Source: Desulfovibrio sp.
GTDB lineage: Bacteria; Desulfobacterota; Desulfovibrionia; Desulfovibrionales; Desulfovibrionaceae
Assembly (NCBI GenBank): GCA_017528345.1
Contig: JAFXOX010000046.1
Location: 219,826-283,825 of the forward strand
Reading direction: 5' to 3'
Length of the DNA stretch: 64,000 nt
Below are positions 39,426 to 48,866 of the stretch, one piece after another (position 1 is the stretch's first letter; each line of letters begins with the position of its first letter). The translations under genes were made by a program, and so were the position numbers. Below the pieces are notes generated by a model. That model did not search any database, was not told the origin of the DNA, and worked only from the letters and a program-made list of their open reading frames with translations.

Positions 39426-40253
39426 ATGAATAATAAACCTTTATTTTTTCTTCATATTCCACGAACTGGTGGTACAACAGTTGATAAAATTTTTTCAAAT
39501 AATATACATTCTAGTAATATTTTATCTATTTATAAGGATTTTGAATATAAAAAATATAGAGAAATAAACTCTAATAACTTAGTTAATATGAAATATATAA
39601 CTGGACATTTACTTTTAAGTAATTATAATCCTTTTATGTTTTATAATATCGAAGTTGATGTTTTTACATTTTTAAGAAATCCTGTTTCGAGATTAATTTC
39701 CGAATATATATTTTACAAAACATGGAAAGATAATCATTTATATAAAATAATTAATGAAAATAATGTATCTTTTTCAGAATATTTATTAAGTAATAATAAT
39801 ATTTTGAAATATCGTGGTAAAAACTTTATGACACGTTGTATTTCAGGAAAATCTTTTATATTTAATAAATATCCATATACTGCTTTAGCTGTTGCTAAAA
39901 AACATATTGATAAAAAATTTAAATTTATAGGTATTCTTGAAAAATTTGCAGAAAGTATTTTTCTTTTAGGTAAAATTTTTAATTTATCTAATATATTTTT
40001 TGAACAAAATAATAAACTTCGACCTGATCTTAAAAATTGTATTAGTGATAATGATAAAGATATAGCTTTAGAGTTAAATAAAGCTGACAGTGAATTATAT
40101 GAATTTGCAGTTGATATTTTTCAGGAAAGAATAGATAAACTAGATAATAAAACAATTGAAGATATTAAAAAATTTATATCAAAAAATATTAAAAATACTC
40201 ATTATTCTTCTTGTAAAGAAAATGATGAGATATTTCTTCCTAAAAAATATTAA
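39426..40253 (+). CDS. Sulfotransferase-family protein
   Basis: 275 aa. The N-terminus KPLFFLHIPRTGGTTVDKIF matches the 5'-phosphosulphate loop of the family 2 (heparan 2-O-like) sulfotransferases, and TFLRNPVSRLISEYIF is the 3'-phosphate-binding block with RNPxxRxxSxY. Such enzymes transfer sulphate from PAPS to sugars, in bacteria mostly on surface polysaccharides. Local GC is about 13% in one row (39481-39540), far below the window norm, which suggests recent transfer or a separate composition regime. The rfb sugar genes and a polysaccharide permease lie within 6 kb. Confidence 0.82.
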   Translation: MNNKPLFFLHIPRTGGTTVDKIFSNNIHSSNILSIYKDFEYKKYREINSNNLVNMKYITGHLLLSNYNPFMFYNIEVDVFTFLRNPVSRLISEYIFYKTWKDNHLYKIINENNVSFSEYLLSNNNILKYRGKNFMTRCISGKSFIFNKYPYTALAVAKKHIDKKFKFIGILEKFAESIFLLGKIFNLSNIFFEQNNKLRPDLKNCISDNDKDIALELNKADSELYEFAVDIFQERIDKLDNKTIEDIKKFISKNIKNTHYSSCKENDEIFLPKKY

Positions 40254-40261
40254 TACTAGTT

Positions 40262-41179
40262 ATGCAATTTAAATTTTTCTATAATAATTTGGGTTTAATA
40301 TCTATTATTATAACTGGTATACTTTGGTCTTTTTTGGGATTACTAAGTAAATTTTGTCTTTCTTTTGGTGTGGATCCATTATATATATCATTTTTTAGAT
40401 GTTTTTTTGGTTTTATACCATTTTTATTTCATTGTATTATTTTAAAAACCTGGAAAATTCCACTTAAGAATGCTTTTATTTTGTTTATTTTTGGAATATG
40501 GGGAATAGGAGTATATTATTCTTTAGCTCAGTATACTATACTTTTATCAGGTGCCTGTATGGATATTATCCTGCAGTATACAGCTCCTTTTTGGGTAGCT
40601 TTGTTTGCTTGGTTATTTTTTCATGAAGCCTTAGGTTATAGGCAGCTTATTGCGCTTTTGACGGCTGCTTGCGGAACTGTGTGCGTCTGTCTTTCAGGTG
40701 GAAGTCTCCCAGAAACGACCAATGTTTTGGGAATAGTATCGGGTTTACTCACAGGACTGTGTTACGCAAGTCATTATCTTTTAACTCGCCTTTGGCAAGC
40801 AAACTATCCTTCTTCGACAATTTTTATGTATATGCTTGCTGGTGGGTGTTTTGCTCTTTACTTAGTCAATTTATTTTGCGACTCCCCTTTGTCGGAATAT
40901 CCTCCAACGTTCACTGTGTGGCTTGCTTTGTCGGCTATGGGCTTCGTGTGTACTTATCTCGCTTTCATTTTTTTTGGTATGGCCATCAAACGTATCAGCC
41001 TCATCCAGGCTGCGATTTCTTCAGAAATCGAACCTGTTCTTTCTATGTTCTGGGTTTGTCTCGTTTATGCTGAAACATTTTCTCCTTCCGGCTGGTTCGG
41101 TAGTTTATGTATCCTGATTTCAGTTCTTATTCTTGCTGTTAGCAAAGAAAAAGTTCCTTACCGCAAAACTATGCAGTAA
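40262..41179 (+). CDS. EamA/DMT-family membrane transporter
   Basis: 305 aa with about ten hydrophobic helices in two EamA repeats (first begins SIIITGILWSFLGLLSKFCL; the second contains GLLTGLCYASHYLLTR). Inner-membrane export or uptake of a small metabolite is expected; substrate is not predictable. The first ~90 codons are very AT-rich (9 G+C in 60 at 40381-40440), and the rest is ordinary (25 of 60 at 40921-40980), with the change near 40540 inside the gene. No Shine-Dalgarno precedes ATG 40262, 5 bases after the sulfotransferase stop region. Confidence 0.88.
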   Translation: MQFKFFYNNLGLISIIITGILWSFLGLLSKFCLSFGVDPLYISFFRCFFGFIPFLFHCIILKTWKIPLKNAFILFIFGIWGIGVYYSLAQYTILLSGACMDIILQYTAPFWVALFAWLFFHEALGYRQLIALLTAACGTVCVCLSGGSLPETTNVLGIVSGLLTGLCYASHYLLTRLWQANYPSSTIFMYMLAGGCFALYLVNLFCDSPLSEYPPTFTVWLALSAMGFVCTYLAFIFFGMAIKRISLIQAAISSEIEPVLSMFWVCLVYAETFSPSGWFGSLCILISVLILAVSKEKVPYRKTMQ

Positions 41180-41196
41180 GGAACTTTTTCTTTGCT
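41141..41196 (+). terminator. Terminator of the EamA gene
   Basis: Arms 41141-41161 and 41176-41196 pair over 21 bp with a 14-base loop. The EamA stop codon lies inside the right arm, so coding sequence and terminator overlap. T-rich tract within and after the arm supports termination. Confidence 0.85.
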
Positions 41197-41463
41197 GAGT
41201 GTGAAAATTTTTTTGTGTTGGGTTCGCAACTAGGCGGAGGGAATTGTCTTCCCAGTCATTGTGCTATAGGCATAACAAAATTTGCTGCCAACTCTGACGG
41301 CGCATATATTGAGCCATTCAACAACTCGAGAACGCACGAGAGAGCTGGTTAAGAAGGAGAACAAACTCTCAAAGAACAGAAATTCAAACAGCAAAAATAG
41401 CACGGCAAGATTGACAGCCTATCGCGATCCCTCGGCTTTAGGAGATGGAGGACGCATAGAGAC

Positions 41464-41700
41464 TTAGCTTTCTTCTTGAGGAATTTTTTGGACATCACCT
41501 GGTAGAAGTCCAGTAACATCACTGATTTCTTCGACTGGCTTTCCTTCTTGGAGCATATTTCTGGCAACTTCTCGACGTCCTTGGAAAAAACCAGATTTGA
41601 AGCCTTTCAGGTAGCCGCTTTTGAAGCCTTCAAGCCTGCCGCGCATTCCGCCGCGCTGCAAAAGCTCTTCAGACCAGTTGGAAACAGGACTGTCCGACAT
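41464..41700 (-). CDS. Small protein resembling the tail of PD-(D/E)XK (Rpn-type) nucleases
   Basis: 78 aa from ATG 41700. It has short Gly-spaced helical repeats (MRGRLEGFKSGYLKGFKSGFFQGRREVARNML) and then EEISDVTGLLPGDVQKI. This Gly-x3-Gly spacing and ARNML-I-TGL ending is the typical C-terminal tail of Rpn/TIGR01784 transposase-like nucleases, here without any nuclease domain. It is 3 bases after a shorter paralogue and in the direction of the rfb genes. Stand-alone function is unknown; it might be a remnant. Confidence 0.65.
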   Translation of the reverse strand: MSDSPVSNWSEELLQRGGMRGRLEGFKSGYLKGFKSGFFQGRREVARNMLQEGKPVEEISDVTGLLPGDVQKIPQEES

Positions 41701-41703
41701 CAC

Positions 41704-41895
41704 TTATTCCTTTTCTGGGTCAGCATTTTTAATGGAACTGTAACGCAGCATATTTCTTGCTATTTCTTTTCTCGCCTGTTCAAAACCCTCTTTAAAACCT
41801 TCACTAAAACCCAACTCAAAGCCATTCATTCGGCCTCGTAAACTTCCCCGCTGGACTGTTTCATCTGTCCACTGATTTACCTGCTCTTCTGACAT
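41704..41895 (-). CDS. Shorter paralogue of the 41464-41700 protein
   Basis: 63 aa: the start (M-S, N/W, Q-RG, RGR) and the middle GF-x2-G-FSEGFKEGFEQARKEIARNML match the neighbour, but it stops before the TGL helix. Tandem duplication followed by loss of the last segment is the simplest reading. It lies 41 bases after rfbC on the same strand. Confidence 0.65.
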   Translation of the reverse strand: MSEEQVNQWTDETVQRGSLRGRMNGFELGFSEGFKEGFEQARKEIARNMLRYSSIKNADPEKE

Positions 41896-41936
41896 AATTA
41901 TTTTTTTCCTTATTCTATATGATACAATTTATATAT

Positions 41937-42482
41937 TTATTCAAATTTTTGACAATCACCAAAACTTTTTCCTAATTTATCTTTGGGTGAAGTCACTGCA
42001 AATTTAGCTTGTTCTGGCCAAGAAATATTTAGTGTAATATCATTATAGAGAAGACAATGCTCATCTGTTGGATCATAGTATTCAGTACATTTATAAAGAA
42101 ATTCAGCTGTTTCGCTTAGGACAAAAAATCCATGGGCAAAACCTGGAGGAACCCAAAAAATTTTTTTATTTTCTTCGCTTAATGTAACTGAAAAATATTG
42201 ACCAAAGGTAGAAGAAGAACGTCGGAGATCTACAGCTACATCAAAGACTTCGCCAATAATCACCCTGATGAGCTTCCCTTGGGGGTGGTTGAGCTGGTAG
42301 TGCAGACCCCTGAGCACATTGGCTCCGCTTTTGCTGTGATTGTCTTGAACAAAACTGTAGTGACCGCAATGCGCTTCAAATTCTTGCTGTCGAAATGTTT
42401 CCATAAAAAAACCACGATTATCAGCATGAACGACAGGGGTAAGCAAAACAGGGCCATTGGGAGCAAGAGCTGTAAAATCCAT
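41937..42482 (-). CDS. rfbC: dTDP-4-dehydrorhamnose 3,5-epimerase
   Basis: 181 aa cupin enzyme (RmlC). Key blocks: HADNRGFFMETFR, QDNHSKSGANVLRGLHYQ (catalytic His) , GEVFDVAVDLRRSSSTFGQ and FWVPPGFAHGFFVL, with a Tyr in YKCTEYY. It converts dTDP-4-keto-6-deoxyglucose to the L-lyxo form, the third step to dTDP-L-rhamnose. It is last of the rfbD-B-A-C run, 39 bases after rfbA. GC is a little lower than in rfbA and rfbB. Confidence 0.96.
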   Translation of the reverse strand: MDFTALAPNGPVLLTPVVHADNRGFFMETFRQQEFEAHCGHYSFVQDNHSKSGANVLRGLHYQLNHPQGKLIRVIIGEVFDVAVDLRRSSSTFGQYFSVTLSEENKKIFWVPPGFAHGFFVLSETAEFLYKCTEYYDPTDEHCLLYNDITLNISWPEQAKFAVTSPKDKLGKSFGDCQKFE

Positions 42483-42521
42483 ATTTTCCTGAACTTTATG
42501 AGAAGTGATAAATGGTAAAGC

Positions 42522-43394
42522 CTAATCCTTCAAGAGTTGAAGGAGATAGCGTCCGTATTCTGTTTTCGCAAAAAACTTGCCTGCTTTGGTCAGTTCTTCA
42601 TCTGTAATCCATTTTTTACGCCAGGCAATTTCTTCGAGACACGCGACTTTCAGACCCTGTCGAGACTCTATAGTTTGTACATAAGCTGAAGCTTCCAGAA
42701 GGCTTGCATGTGTGCCTGTATCGAGCCACGCGAAACCGCGACCAAGGCGTTCTACACGAAGCCTATTTTTTTTCAGATAGGCCTGATTGACGCTTGTTAT
42801 TTCAAGTTCACCCCTAGCTGAAGGAGTAATTGTTTGGGCTATATCCACAACGTCATTGTCGTAGAAGTATAGGCCCGTCACAGCGTAAGGAGATTTTGGT
42901 TTTTCCGGTTTTTCTTCAATATCGATAGCCTTGCCATCTTTGTCAAAAGAGACGACACCAAAGCGTTCAGGATCCTTAACGAGGTAGCCGAAGATTGTAG
43001 CACCCTGCTCCTGACGAACTGCGCGGTGCAGCTTTTCGGAAAAGTGCTGTCCGTGGAAGATATTGTCTCCAAGAATGAGACAGACTGGAGCATTGCCAAT
43101 AAAATCCTTGCCGATGAGAAAAGCCTGCGCTAGTCCGTCAGGACTTGGTTGAACTGCATAGCTGAGATTGAGTCCGAACTGTGAACCTGAGCGCAAAAGA
43201 CGTTGGTACTGTGGAAGGTCGTCGGGTGTTGAAATGATGAGAATATCCCTGATGCCGGCCAGCATAAGGACGGACATGGGGTAGTAGATCATTGGCTTGT
43301 CGTAGATGGGTAGGAGCTGTTTGCTGACTCCCAAGGTTATGGGGTAGAGTCGTGTACCAGATCCTCCAGCTAGAATAATGCCTTTGTATTGCAC
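42522..43394 (-). CDS. rfbA: Glucose-1-phosphate thymidylyltransferase
   Basis: 290 aa (RmlA). The N-terminal signature [32 protein letters not shown] is intact over residues 5-36, followed by [11 protein letters not shown] and LGDNIFHGQ. It joins dTTP and glucose-1-phosphate, the first and feedback-inhibited step of dTDP-rhamnose synthesis. It lies 9 bases after rfbB, so the two are coupled. Confidence 0.97.
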   Translation of the reverse strand: MQYKGIILAGGSGTRLYPITLGVSKQLLPIYDKPMIYYPMSVLMLAGIRDILIISTPDDLPQYQRLLRSGSQFGLNLSYAVQPSPDGLAQAFLIGKDFIGNAPVCLILGDNIFHGQHFSEKLHRAVRQEQGATIFGYLVKDPERFGVVSFDKDGKAIDIEEKPEKPKSPYAVTGLYFYDNDVVDIAQTITPSARGELEITSVNQAYLKKNRLRVERLGRGFAWLDTGTHASLLEASAYVQTIESRQGLKVACLEEIAWRKKWITDEELTKAGKFFAKTEYGRYLLQLLKD

Positions 43395-43403
43395 TCTTTG
43401 CTC

Positions 43404-44474
43404 CTAGACTGATGTCCCTAGACGTTCCCCATGGTAAGTGCCGTCAAGGATGGAACGCCACCATTGTTCATGGTTAAGATACCATTCAACAGTTTTGCGC
43501 AGACCACTGTCAAAATTTTCAAGGGGCTTCCAGCCTAGCTCCTCACAGATTTTGGTGGGATCAATGGCATAACGCACATCATGTCCCGGTCGGTCGGTTA
43601 CAAAACGAATCAGGTCTTTGTAGTCACTGACTCCCTGAGGTTTTTGAGGGCTCAGGGTATTGAGCAGTTCACACAACGTCCTAACCACGTCAATATTGCG
43701 CTTTTCTCCAAAGCCACCAATAGTATAGGTTTCCCCTATGCGACCGCGTTCTAGTACGAGAAAAAGCGCGCGTACATGGTCCCCAACATAGAGCCAGTCC
43801 CGGATCTGCTGTCCCTGACCATAAACGGGCAGAGTTTCACCTGACAGAGCATGGATAAGTGTAAGCGGGATCAGTTTTTCAGGAAATTGACGTGGTCCGT
43901 AGTTGTTGGAGCAGTTGGTGATCATTGTAGGCAGGCCATAAGTTCTGTGCCAGGCTCTCACAAGATGGTCAGATGACGCTTTGCTTGCAGAGTAGGGAGA
44001 ACTGGGGGCATACGGAGTTTTTTCAGAAAAACGCCCAGAACTCGTTGCAAGGTCACCAAAGACTTCATCAGTAGAAATATGCACGAAACGAAAATTTTTG
44101 ACCTTTTCTTCTTCGGCTTTGATACTTTTGAGAAAATTGCGGCATGCTTCGAGAAGAACAAAAGTTCCAACAATATTGCTTTTAATAAATGGTGCAGGAC
44201 TGTCAATGGAACGGTCGACGTGTGTTTCAGCTGCCAGATGCAGGACGGAATCCGGCTTGTGCGTGGCAAAGGCCGCCTGCATGGCAGAGGGGTCGGCGAT
44301 ATCAGCTTGAAGCAGGCTATAATGGGGATTATCAGCGATGTCTTCGAGAGAGGCGAGATTTCCAGAATAGGTCAATTTATCAATATTGACTACGCGCCAG
44401 CCTCGTTCAAGAGCCTGATGAACAGCCTCGGAACCTATAAATCCAGCTCCTCCGGTAATAAACAACGTTTTCAA
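43404..44474 (-). CDS. rfbB: dTDP-glucose 4,6-dehydratase
   Basis: 356 aa extended short-chain dehydrogenase (RmlB). NAD motif [15 protein letters not shown] (8-22), [21 protein letters not shown] (catalytic Asp-Glu) and [10 protein letters not shown] (YxxxK). It produces dTDP-4-keto-6-deoxyglucose, the second step. Operon position between rfbD (67-base gap) and rfbA (9-base gap). Confidence 0.97.
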   Translation of the reverse strand: MKTLFITGGAGFIGSEAVHQALERGWRVVNIDKLTYSGNLASLEDIADNPHYSLLQADIADPSAMQAAFATHKPDSVLHLAAETHVDRSIDSPAPFIKSNIVGTFVLLEACRNFLKSIKAEEEKVKNFRFVHISTDEVFGDLATSSGRFSEKTPYAPSSPYSASKASSDHLVRAWHRTYGLPTMITNCSNNYGPRQFPEKLIPLTLIHALSGETLPVYGQGQQIRDWLYVGDHVRALFLVLERGRIGETYTIGGFGEKRNIDVVRTLCELLNTLSPQKPQGVSDYKDLIRFVTDRPGHDVRYAIDPTKICEELGWKPLENFDSGLRKTVEWYLNHEQWWRSILDGTYHGERLGTSV

Positions 44475-44541
44475 GTTCGCACCTTCCTGATTGTCGGCTG
44501 AAGATCAGAATCTTTGTTTCAATGCGTTTTTTGATACAGTG

Positions 44542-45399
44542 TCATTTGGTGAGATACTCTGTGAGAGCCTGTTCCCAGGGGCGGATTTGGCACGTGTTTC
44601 CTAGGAGCTTTTGAAGTTTTTCCGTTGATAACACAGAGTATTTAGGGCGTTTGGCTTTTTGTGGCCATTGGTCGCTGGTAATGGGTTCTACGAGACAGTC
44701 AATATTAGCTATTTCTATGGCTTTGGCGGCAAATTGAAACCAGGATGCCTGACCTGCATTTACTGCGTGAAAAAGACCATGCGCTCGTTTTGTTGCCACA
44801 ATGGCGCTCCATCGGGCGAGGTCAAGAGTATAGGTTGGACATCCGCATTGATCAGCAACAATAGTTAGATGCTTTTTTTGGCGAGCATGCTGAAGTATCG
44901 TTGAAATGAAATTTTTTTTGCCTGGGCCGAAAAGCCAGGCTGTTCGTAAGATAGCTGCTTGTTGCGGTAGAATTCTAAAAATATGCTCTTCTCCAGCAAG
45001 CTTTGTTTTTCCATAAATGCTTTCAGGGTTTGGCTGGTCTTCTTCAGTGAGAGGTAGAGTCTGACTGTCACGGCCAAAGACAAAATCTGTGCTGTAGTGC
45101 ACCAGAAAACATGATGTTTTGCACAGAAGGCGCGAGAGCATAGCCGGAAAAGAGGCATTGACGTTGAGTGCCTGTTCAGCATGATCTTCGGCGTCATCTA
45201 CTTGTGTATAGGCAATGGTATTAAAGATAACATCGGGTTTTTGCTGCTGAAGATAGGTGGCAAGAGCCTCTTGTTCAAAAATAGCAAAGTCTTTGCGCCC
45301 AAGAGTTTCAACCTGCCAGGCTCCGGATTGACGTAAAACCGACACCAGCGCTTGACCAAGTAAGCCTGTTGCTCCACCGAGAACTAAGGCTTTCAGCAT
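44542..45399 (-). CDS. rfbD: dTDP-4-dehydrorhamnose reductase
   Basis: 285 aa from ATG 45399, with GGAGGAAG upstream. NADPH motif GGATGLLGQALVSVL, STDFVFGRD and catalytic YGKTKLAGE, then RTAWLFGPGKKNF. It is the last step, giving dTDP-L-rhamnose for surface polysaccharide. First gene of the leftward rfb operon, whose promoter must be in the 45400-45646 gap shared with the divergent permease. A longer frame to 45453 has no family sequence. Confidence 0.95.
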   Translation of the reverse strand: MLKALVLGGATGLLGQALVSVLRQSGAWQVETLGRKDFAIFEQEALATYLQQQKPDVIFNTIAYTQVDDAEDHAEQALNVNASFPAMLSRLLCKTSCFLVHYSTDFVFGRDSQTLPLTEEDQPNPESIYGKTKLAGEEHIFRILPQQAAILRTAWLFGPGKKNFISTILQHARQKKHLTIVADQCGCPTYTLDLARWSAIVATKRAHGLFHAVNAGQASWFQFAAKAIEIANIDCLVEPITSDQWPQKAKRPKYSVLSTEKLQKLLGNTCQIRPWEQALTEYLTK

Positions 45400-45646
45400 T
45401 CTTCCTCCACAAGGCAGAGTGATCTTATCCACCTTCTTTGAGCTGTGAGTCATCTGTTGGGTTTAAAATAAAAAATACATAACTTTTAGAAAAATAGCAG
45501 ATTCTTTTGTTAAGTCAATGCTTCGCAGAATCTTTCTCAGCGTGAGTTTTTCACCTTTTTTACGATTCTAGGCTTGCTGTGTCGTGTTGCCAGTGGGGTC
45601 TTTTTTGCCGTACTATGAAAAAAATATCATCGCCTGAGAGGACTTC

Positions 45647-46429
45647 ATGGTAGCGCAAATTTCTTCCTTTACCATCCAGTGTCGAGCCATTGCCGCCTTG
45701 ATGCTTTTTGAGATTCATACACTCTACGGAGATGCCCGTCTTGGTTATATTTGGGCTCTCGTGAAAACGGCTTTTGGTGTTCTTGCCTTGCTGCTTTTAC
45801 GTATTTTTGCGCATGCCCGTGCACCGCATGGAATTCCTTCTATTACCTTCTTAGTTATGGGCTTTATGATTTGGCAAATTTTTAGTCAAACATTAAATAA
45901 AACTATGACAGTTATTCGTAATAATAAAAATTTTCTTACTTTTCCACAAATTACGCCTCTTGATATTATTATAGCAAGAACGTTAGTTATCATTGCCACT
46001 GAAGTCCTCTGTGCTGTAATTCTCCTCTGTTCATTTTATCTGTGTGGTGTGCTTCCCGTACTTCAGATTTCAGACATACTCCTCATGTTGTCGAGTATTT
46101 TTGGAGCGGCGTGCTTTGGCCTGAGCTGTGGTTGTATTTTTCTCTTGATTGGCCGTTATTTTCCGGCAATTGTCCGTATTATTCCTATTTTCTTGCGGAT
46201 TTTATTTTTTGCTTCAGGGGTGTTCTTTTCAGTTTCAACGTTCAGTCATAGATTCGGCCAGTGGCTTTTGTACAATCCAGTGATGCAGTTTATTGAAATG
46301 GCAAGAACAGCAGCTTCGCAGAGTTATCCAGTTTACTATGACTCGACTTATCTGATGATGGTTTTACTGCCATTGCTTACGATTGGATTTCTCTTTGAGC
46401 GCTATGTTCGCAAGTATGAACTTACCTAG
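45647..46429 (+). CDS. ABC-2 type polysaccharide export permease
   Basis: 260 aa with six hydrophobic segments and no ATPase domain. The N-terminal QCRAIAALMLFEIHTLYGDARLGYIWALVKT, with a charged amphipathic helix, and the C-terminal NPVMQFIEMAR are typical of KpsM/Wzm/TagG inner-membrane permeases that export capsule, O-antigen or teichoic chains. The ATP-binding partner is normally the next gene, but 552 bases follow with no ABC frame. Divergent from rfbD, so it is probably part of the same surface-polysaccharide locus. Confidence 0.88.
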   Translation: MVAQISSFTIQCRAIAALMLFEIHTLYGDARLGYIWALVKTAFGVLALLLLRIFAHARAPHGIPSITFLVMGFMIWQIFSQTLNKTMTVIRNNKNFLTFPQITPLDIIIARTLVIIATEVLCAVILLCSFYLCGVLPVLQISDILLMLSSIFGAACFGLSCGCIFLLIGRYFPAIVRIIPIFLRILFFASGVFFSVSTFSHRFGQWLLYNPVMQFIEMARTAASQSYPVYYDSTYLMMVLLPLLTIGFLFERYVRKYELT

Positions 46430-46981
46430 GCAAGTTCGCCGTGGCGACTTTCTCCGGTGTAACGCCTTGCTGATGCTCAATTTGAAAAATTTTTTTCTCA
46501 GGATAGAGCGAGAATAAAGATCCGTGAAGAGCTTTGTTTTTTCCTTCATTGGCTGTGTCAACCCGCGGACGAAGTCAACCAAGACGGATACGGCCTTTTG
46601 CTTATGGCAGGATTCATTTCATAGGAAAGAGTAAGTGACAGTTTTGCGGTTGCTATTGATGTTTTTTTTTGCTATTTTAAATTGAAAAAATAACAGAGTC
46701 GAGAATTTTTGCGAAGACTAGGCTCTTTTGCCGGCTACGAAGTTATATTGTGTTTACAGTTTTGTAGTTGTGGTATTGCGAGGAAAGGGAGCTGCGCTAT
46801 TGCGTGGCTTGTCGGCTTTTCTTCTCAGCTTTTTCGGATGAAATAGCGATTGCAATAGAGTCACTGAAAAGATTTCTTAGCGGCATTGCTGAGGTCGCAT
46901 TGCTCTTTTTGCAGGCCTTTACGGTGGGAGTTTTGCGAGAGAAAACGGTACTGCTGATACGTTGTCGCAAGAGAGATTGTT
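46430..46981. other. Spacer between permease and parB paralogue
   Basis: 552 bases. A frame at 46473 opens with MLNLKNFFLRIERE and then stops, reminiscent of the start of an ABC ATPase; this is too short to call a pseudogene. A 78-codon frame at 46768-47004 overlaps the next gene and looks like noise. No terminator was recognised. Confidence 0.4.
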
Positions 46982-47776
46982 ATGTCACAAGAAAACATGC
47001 CTAACTTTAATCCTGGCACGGTCTGTGAAATTGCGCTTGATAAGGTGAAGGTCAATCCCAATCAGCCAAGGCGTACCTTTGACAGGGAGCCTCTTGAGGC
47101 TCTCAAGCTTTCCATTGCCCGTGAAGGGCTTTTGCAGCCTATTGCTGTTCTTTGCGATACGGATGGATATTTTCTCCTTGCAGCCGGAGAACGTCGTTTT
47201 CGAGCTGTGCAGGAGCTTGGCTGGAAAACGATACCAGCTCGCATCGTTCACGGGAATATTGATGATCTTGCCATCATGAAAAACATGATTCGCGAAGACC
47301 TCAATCCCATGGAGCGGGCTCTTGCCATGCAGAAATATCTGACTCAGCATCGTTTGACGCGCAAAAAGCTCTCCGCCATTTTGGGTATAGCGCGTAACAG
47401 CATTTCTGAGATCCTTTCGCTGAATCGTCTTCCTCAGGATATACAGAACGTGATTATCTCTGATAGACGCTATTCTCTGCATAATATGCGCATTATTGCG
47501 CGAATTCGCGATCCTGAGGAACAGCAGTATAAGTTTGCCAAGTTACGGGCAAAAATAGAGAAAACTGACGCGGAGATATCCGCGCCTGGCAAGACTGGCT
47601 TTGATGTACAGGTCAAAAAAAGTCGTGTTTTGAAAATAACAAAAGAAATCAAAAGTTTGCAGAATTCATTTAGTAGGCAGGAACTTAAGCAGATTAGACC
47701 ACAGGTGCGTTCTCTCTATGAACAGATTAAGGCGCTTCTTTATAAGATCGAGGATAGTATTTCTGTACCTGACTGA
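46982..47776 (+). CDS. Second ParB/Spo0J-family protein
   Basis: 264 aa. It keeps the CTP-binding ParB core: DKVKVNPNQPRRTF, EGLLQPIAVL, LLAAGERRFRAVQELG (GERRFR box) and NMIREDLNPMERALAMQ. The HTH is LTRKKLSAILGIARNSISEIL. It lacks the N-terminal KLGKGLNAL ParA-contact motif and has a basic, helical C-terminus without the canonical dimer ending. Possible roles are a Noc-like occlusion factor or a regulator; no Noc-type palindrome was noticed. It lies about 8 kb right of dnaA, unlike the true parB on the left. Convergent with rlpA (4-base gap). Confidence 0.88.
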   Translation: MSQENMPNFNPGTVCEIALDKVKVNPNQPRRTFDREPLEALKLSIAREGLLQPIAVLCDTDGYFLLAAGERRFRAVQELGWKTIPARIVHGNIDDLAIMKNMIREDLNPMERALAMQKYLTQHRLTRKKLSAILGIARNSISEILSLNRLPQDIQNVIISDRRYSLHNMRIIARIRDPEEQQYKFAKLRAKIEKTDAEISAPGKTGFDVQVKKSRVLKITKEIKSLQNSFSRQELKQIRPQVRSLYEQIKALLYKIEDSISVPD

Positions 47777-47780
47777 TGCG

Positions 47781-48182
47781 CTATTTCTTTTTACGGGGCT
47801 GCACCTCAAGGGTGACATTCGCAATGCCATCGTTGATCATGCCAATTTTTGCAGCAGCAGCTCTTGAGATATCGATAGCGAAGCGTTTGGAGACAGGACC
47901 GCGGTCATTGATCAGGACGAGCACACTTCGATGATTTTTGCGATTTGTGACGAGAACCCATGTGCCAAAGGGAAGCGTCCTGTGTGCCGCTGTATAGGGA
48001 GTTCTGCGGTCTTTGCGACCTGAGTACCACACGCACTTTCCGTGCATGACATGATGCGCAACCTCTTTGTGGGTTGCGTTTCTTTTTTGCGGGTGATGTT
48101 CCCTACTCTGCGCAGGGTCTGTATGGAGGGCTAGGAAAAGCGCAAGGCCGAGCAAGAAAAAAACTGTTTTTACAGTGGTCAT
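47781..48182 (-). CDS. RlpA-family secreted septal/cell-wall protein
   Basis: 133 aa. Signal peptide TTVKTVFFLLGLALFLALHTDPAQS, then a double-psi beta-barrel: GKCVWYSGRKDRRTPYTAAHRTLPFGTWVLVTNRKN, NDRGPVSKRFAIDIS(R)AAAAKIGM. RlpA proteins act on denuded glycan strands at the division site. It has no SPOR domain and is very small, and the usual catalytic pattern (Glu/Asp of the barrel) is only partly visible, so activity is uncertain. Last gene of the operon from 53140. Confidence 0.88.
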   Translation of the reverse strand: MTTVKTVFFLLGLALFLALHTDPAQSREHHPQKRNATHKEVAHHVMHGKCVWYSGRKDRRTPYTAAHRTLPFGTWVLVTNRKNHRSVLVLINDRGPVSKRFAIDISRAAAAKIGMINDGIANVTLEVQPRKKK

Positions 48183-48212
48183 GGCTTTTCACCTTTTGAA
48201 GGTTTGTGGCTC

Positions 48213-48866
48213 TCAGAGAATACCAATGTATTTGTGAATTTGAAGGGAAAGTCGCCAATTTCTTTCCTGGCAGACCTGTACACAGAGAGCAGTGGCTTGT
48301 GGATCACAGCTGACCGGTTGCAGACTGATTTTTTCCCGAGGTACTTTGCTTAACTCCTGTTCGTAACGTGCTATATCTTGCGTATTGCGTACAGGCAGTT
48401 TGATTTCATTGGCTTTTTGCCAGTTCACAGGAAGAACAGGTTTTGCCTTGGGGGAAAGTGTTATCCACGTTGATTCATAGCAATGAATGGCTTCAGTACC
48501 GCTTGTTTCAATTTGTACGTAAAAACCTCGTTTGCTGAGATCTTGGGTGAGATCGGTAAGATCTTGTCGGCAGGGTTCTCCACCTGTGATAATAGCAAGC
48601 GTTTTGTGTTTGCTGCGCTTTGCAATTTCTTCAGCAAGCCAGTTGCTTTCTATGGTAAAGTAGAGAGAGGTGTTTTGCTTTTTGTGGAAGAGTTCTGCAC
48701 TCTGGGGGTATTGCAAGGTTGAGTCGATGGTTTGCGCATATCGTGTATCACAGTAGGGGCAGCCAACATAGCACCCCTGCAGACGGATAAAAACCGCTGG
48801 TCTGCCAGTGAAAAAACCTTCCCCCTGTAACGACCAAAATACTTCATTGACAAGAAGACAGCTCAT
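48213..48866 (-). CDS. queE: 7-carboxy-7-deazaguanine synthase (radical SAM)
   Basis: 217 aa from ATG 48866, overlapping queD by 23 bases. NEVFWSLQGEGFFTGRPAVFIRLQGCYVGCPYCDTRYA carries the radical SAM CxxxCxxC, with ITGGEPCRQDLTDL downstream. It converts 6-carboxytetrahydropterin to CDG in the queuosine/deazaguanine pathway. queD sits immediately upstream; queC and folE are not in the window. Longer frames upstream are inside queD. Confidence 0.95.
   Translation of the reverse strand: MSCLLVNEVFWSLQGEGFFTGRPAVFIRLQGCYVGCPYCDTRYAQTIDSTLQYPQSAELFHKKQNTSLYFTIESNWLAEEIAKRSKHKTLAIITGGEPCRQDLTDLTQDLSKRGFYVQIETSGTEAIHCYESTWITLSPKAKPVLPVNWQKANEIKLPVRNTQDIARYEQELSKVPREKISLQPVSCDPQATALCVQVCQERNWRLSLQIHKYIGIL

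Noticed and set aside
46768..47004. 78-codon open frame before the second parB
   Set aside because: Overlaps the parB paralogue, no ribosome site, no recognisable motif.
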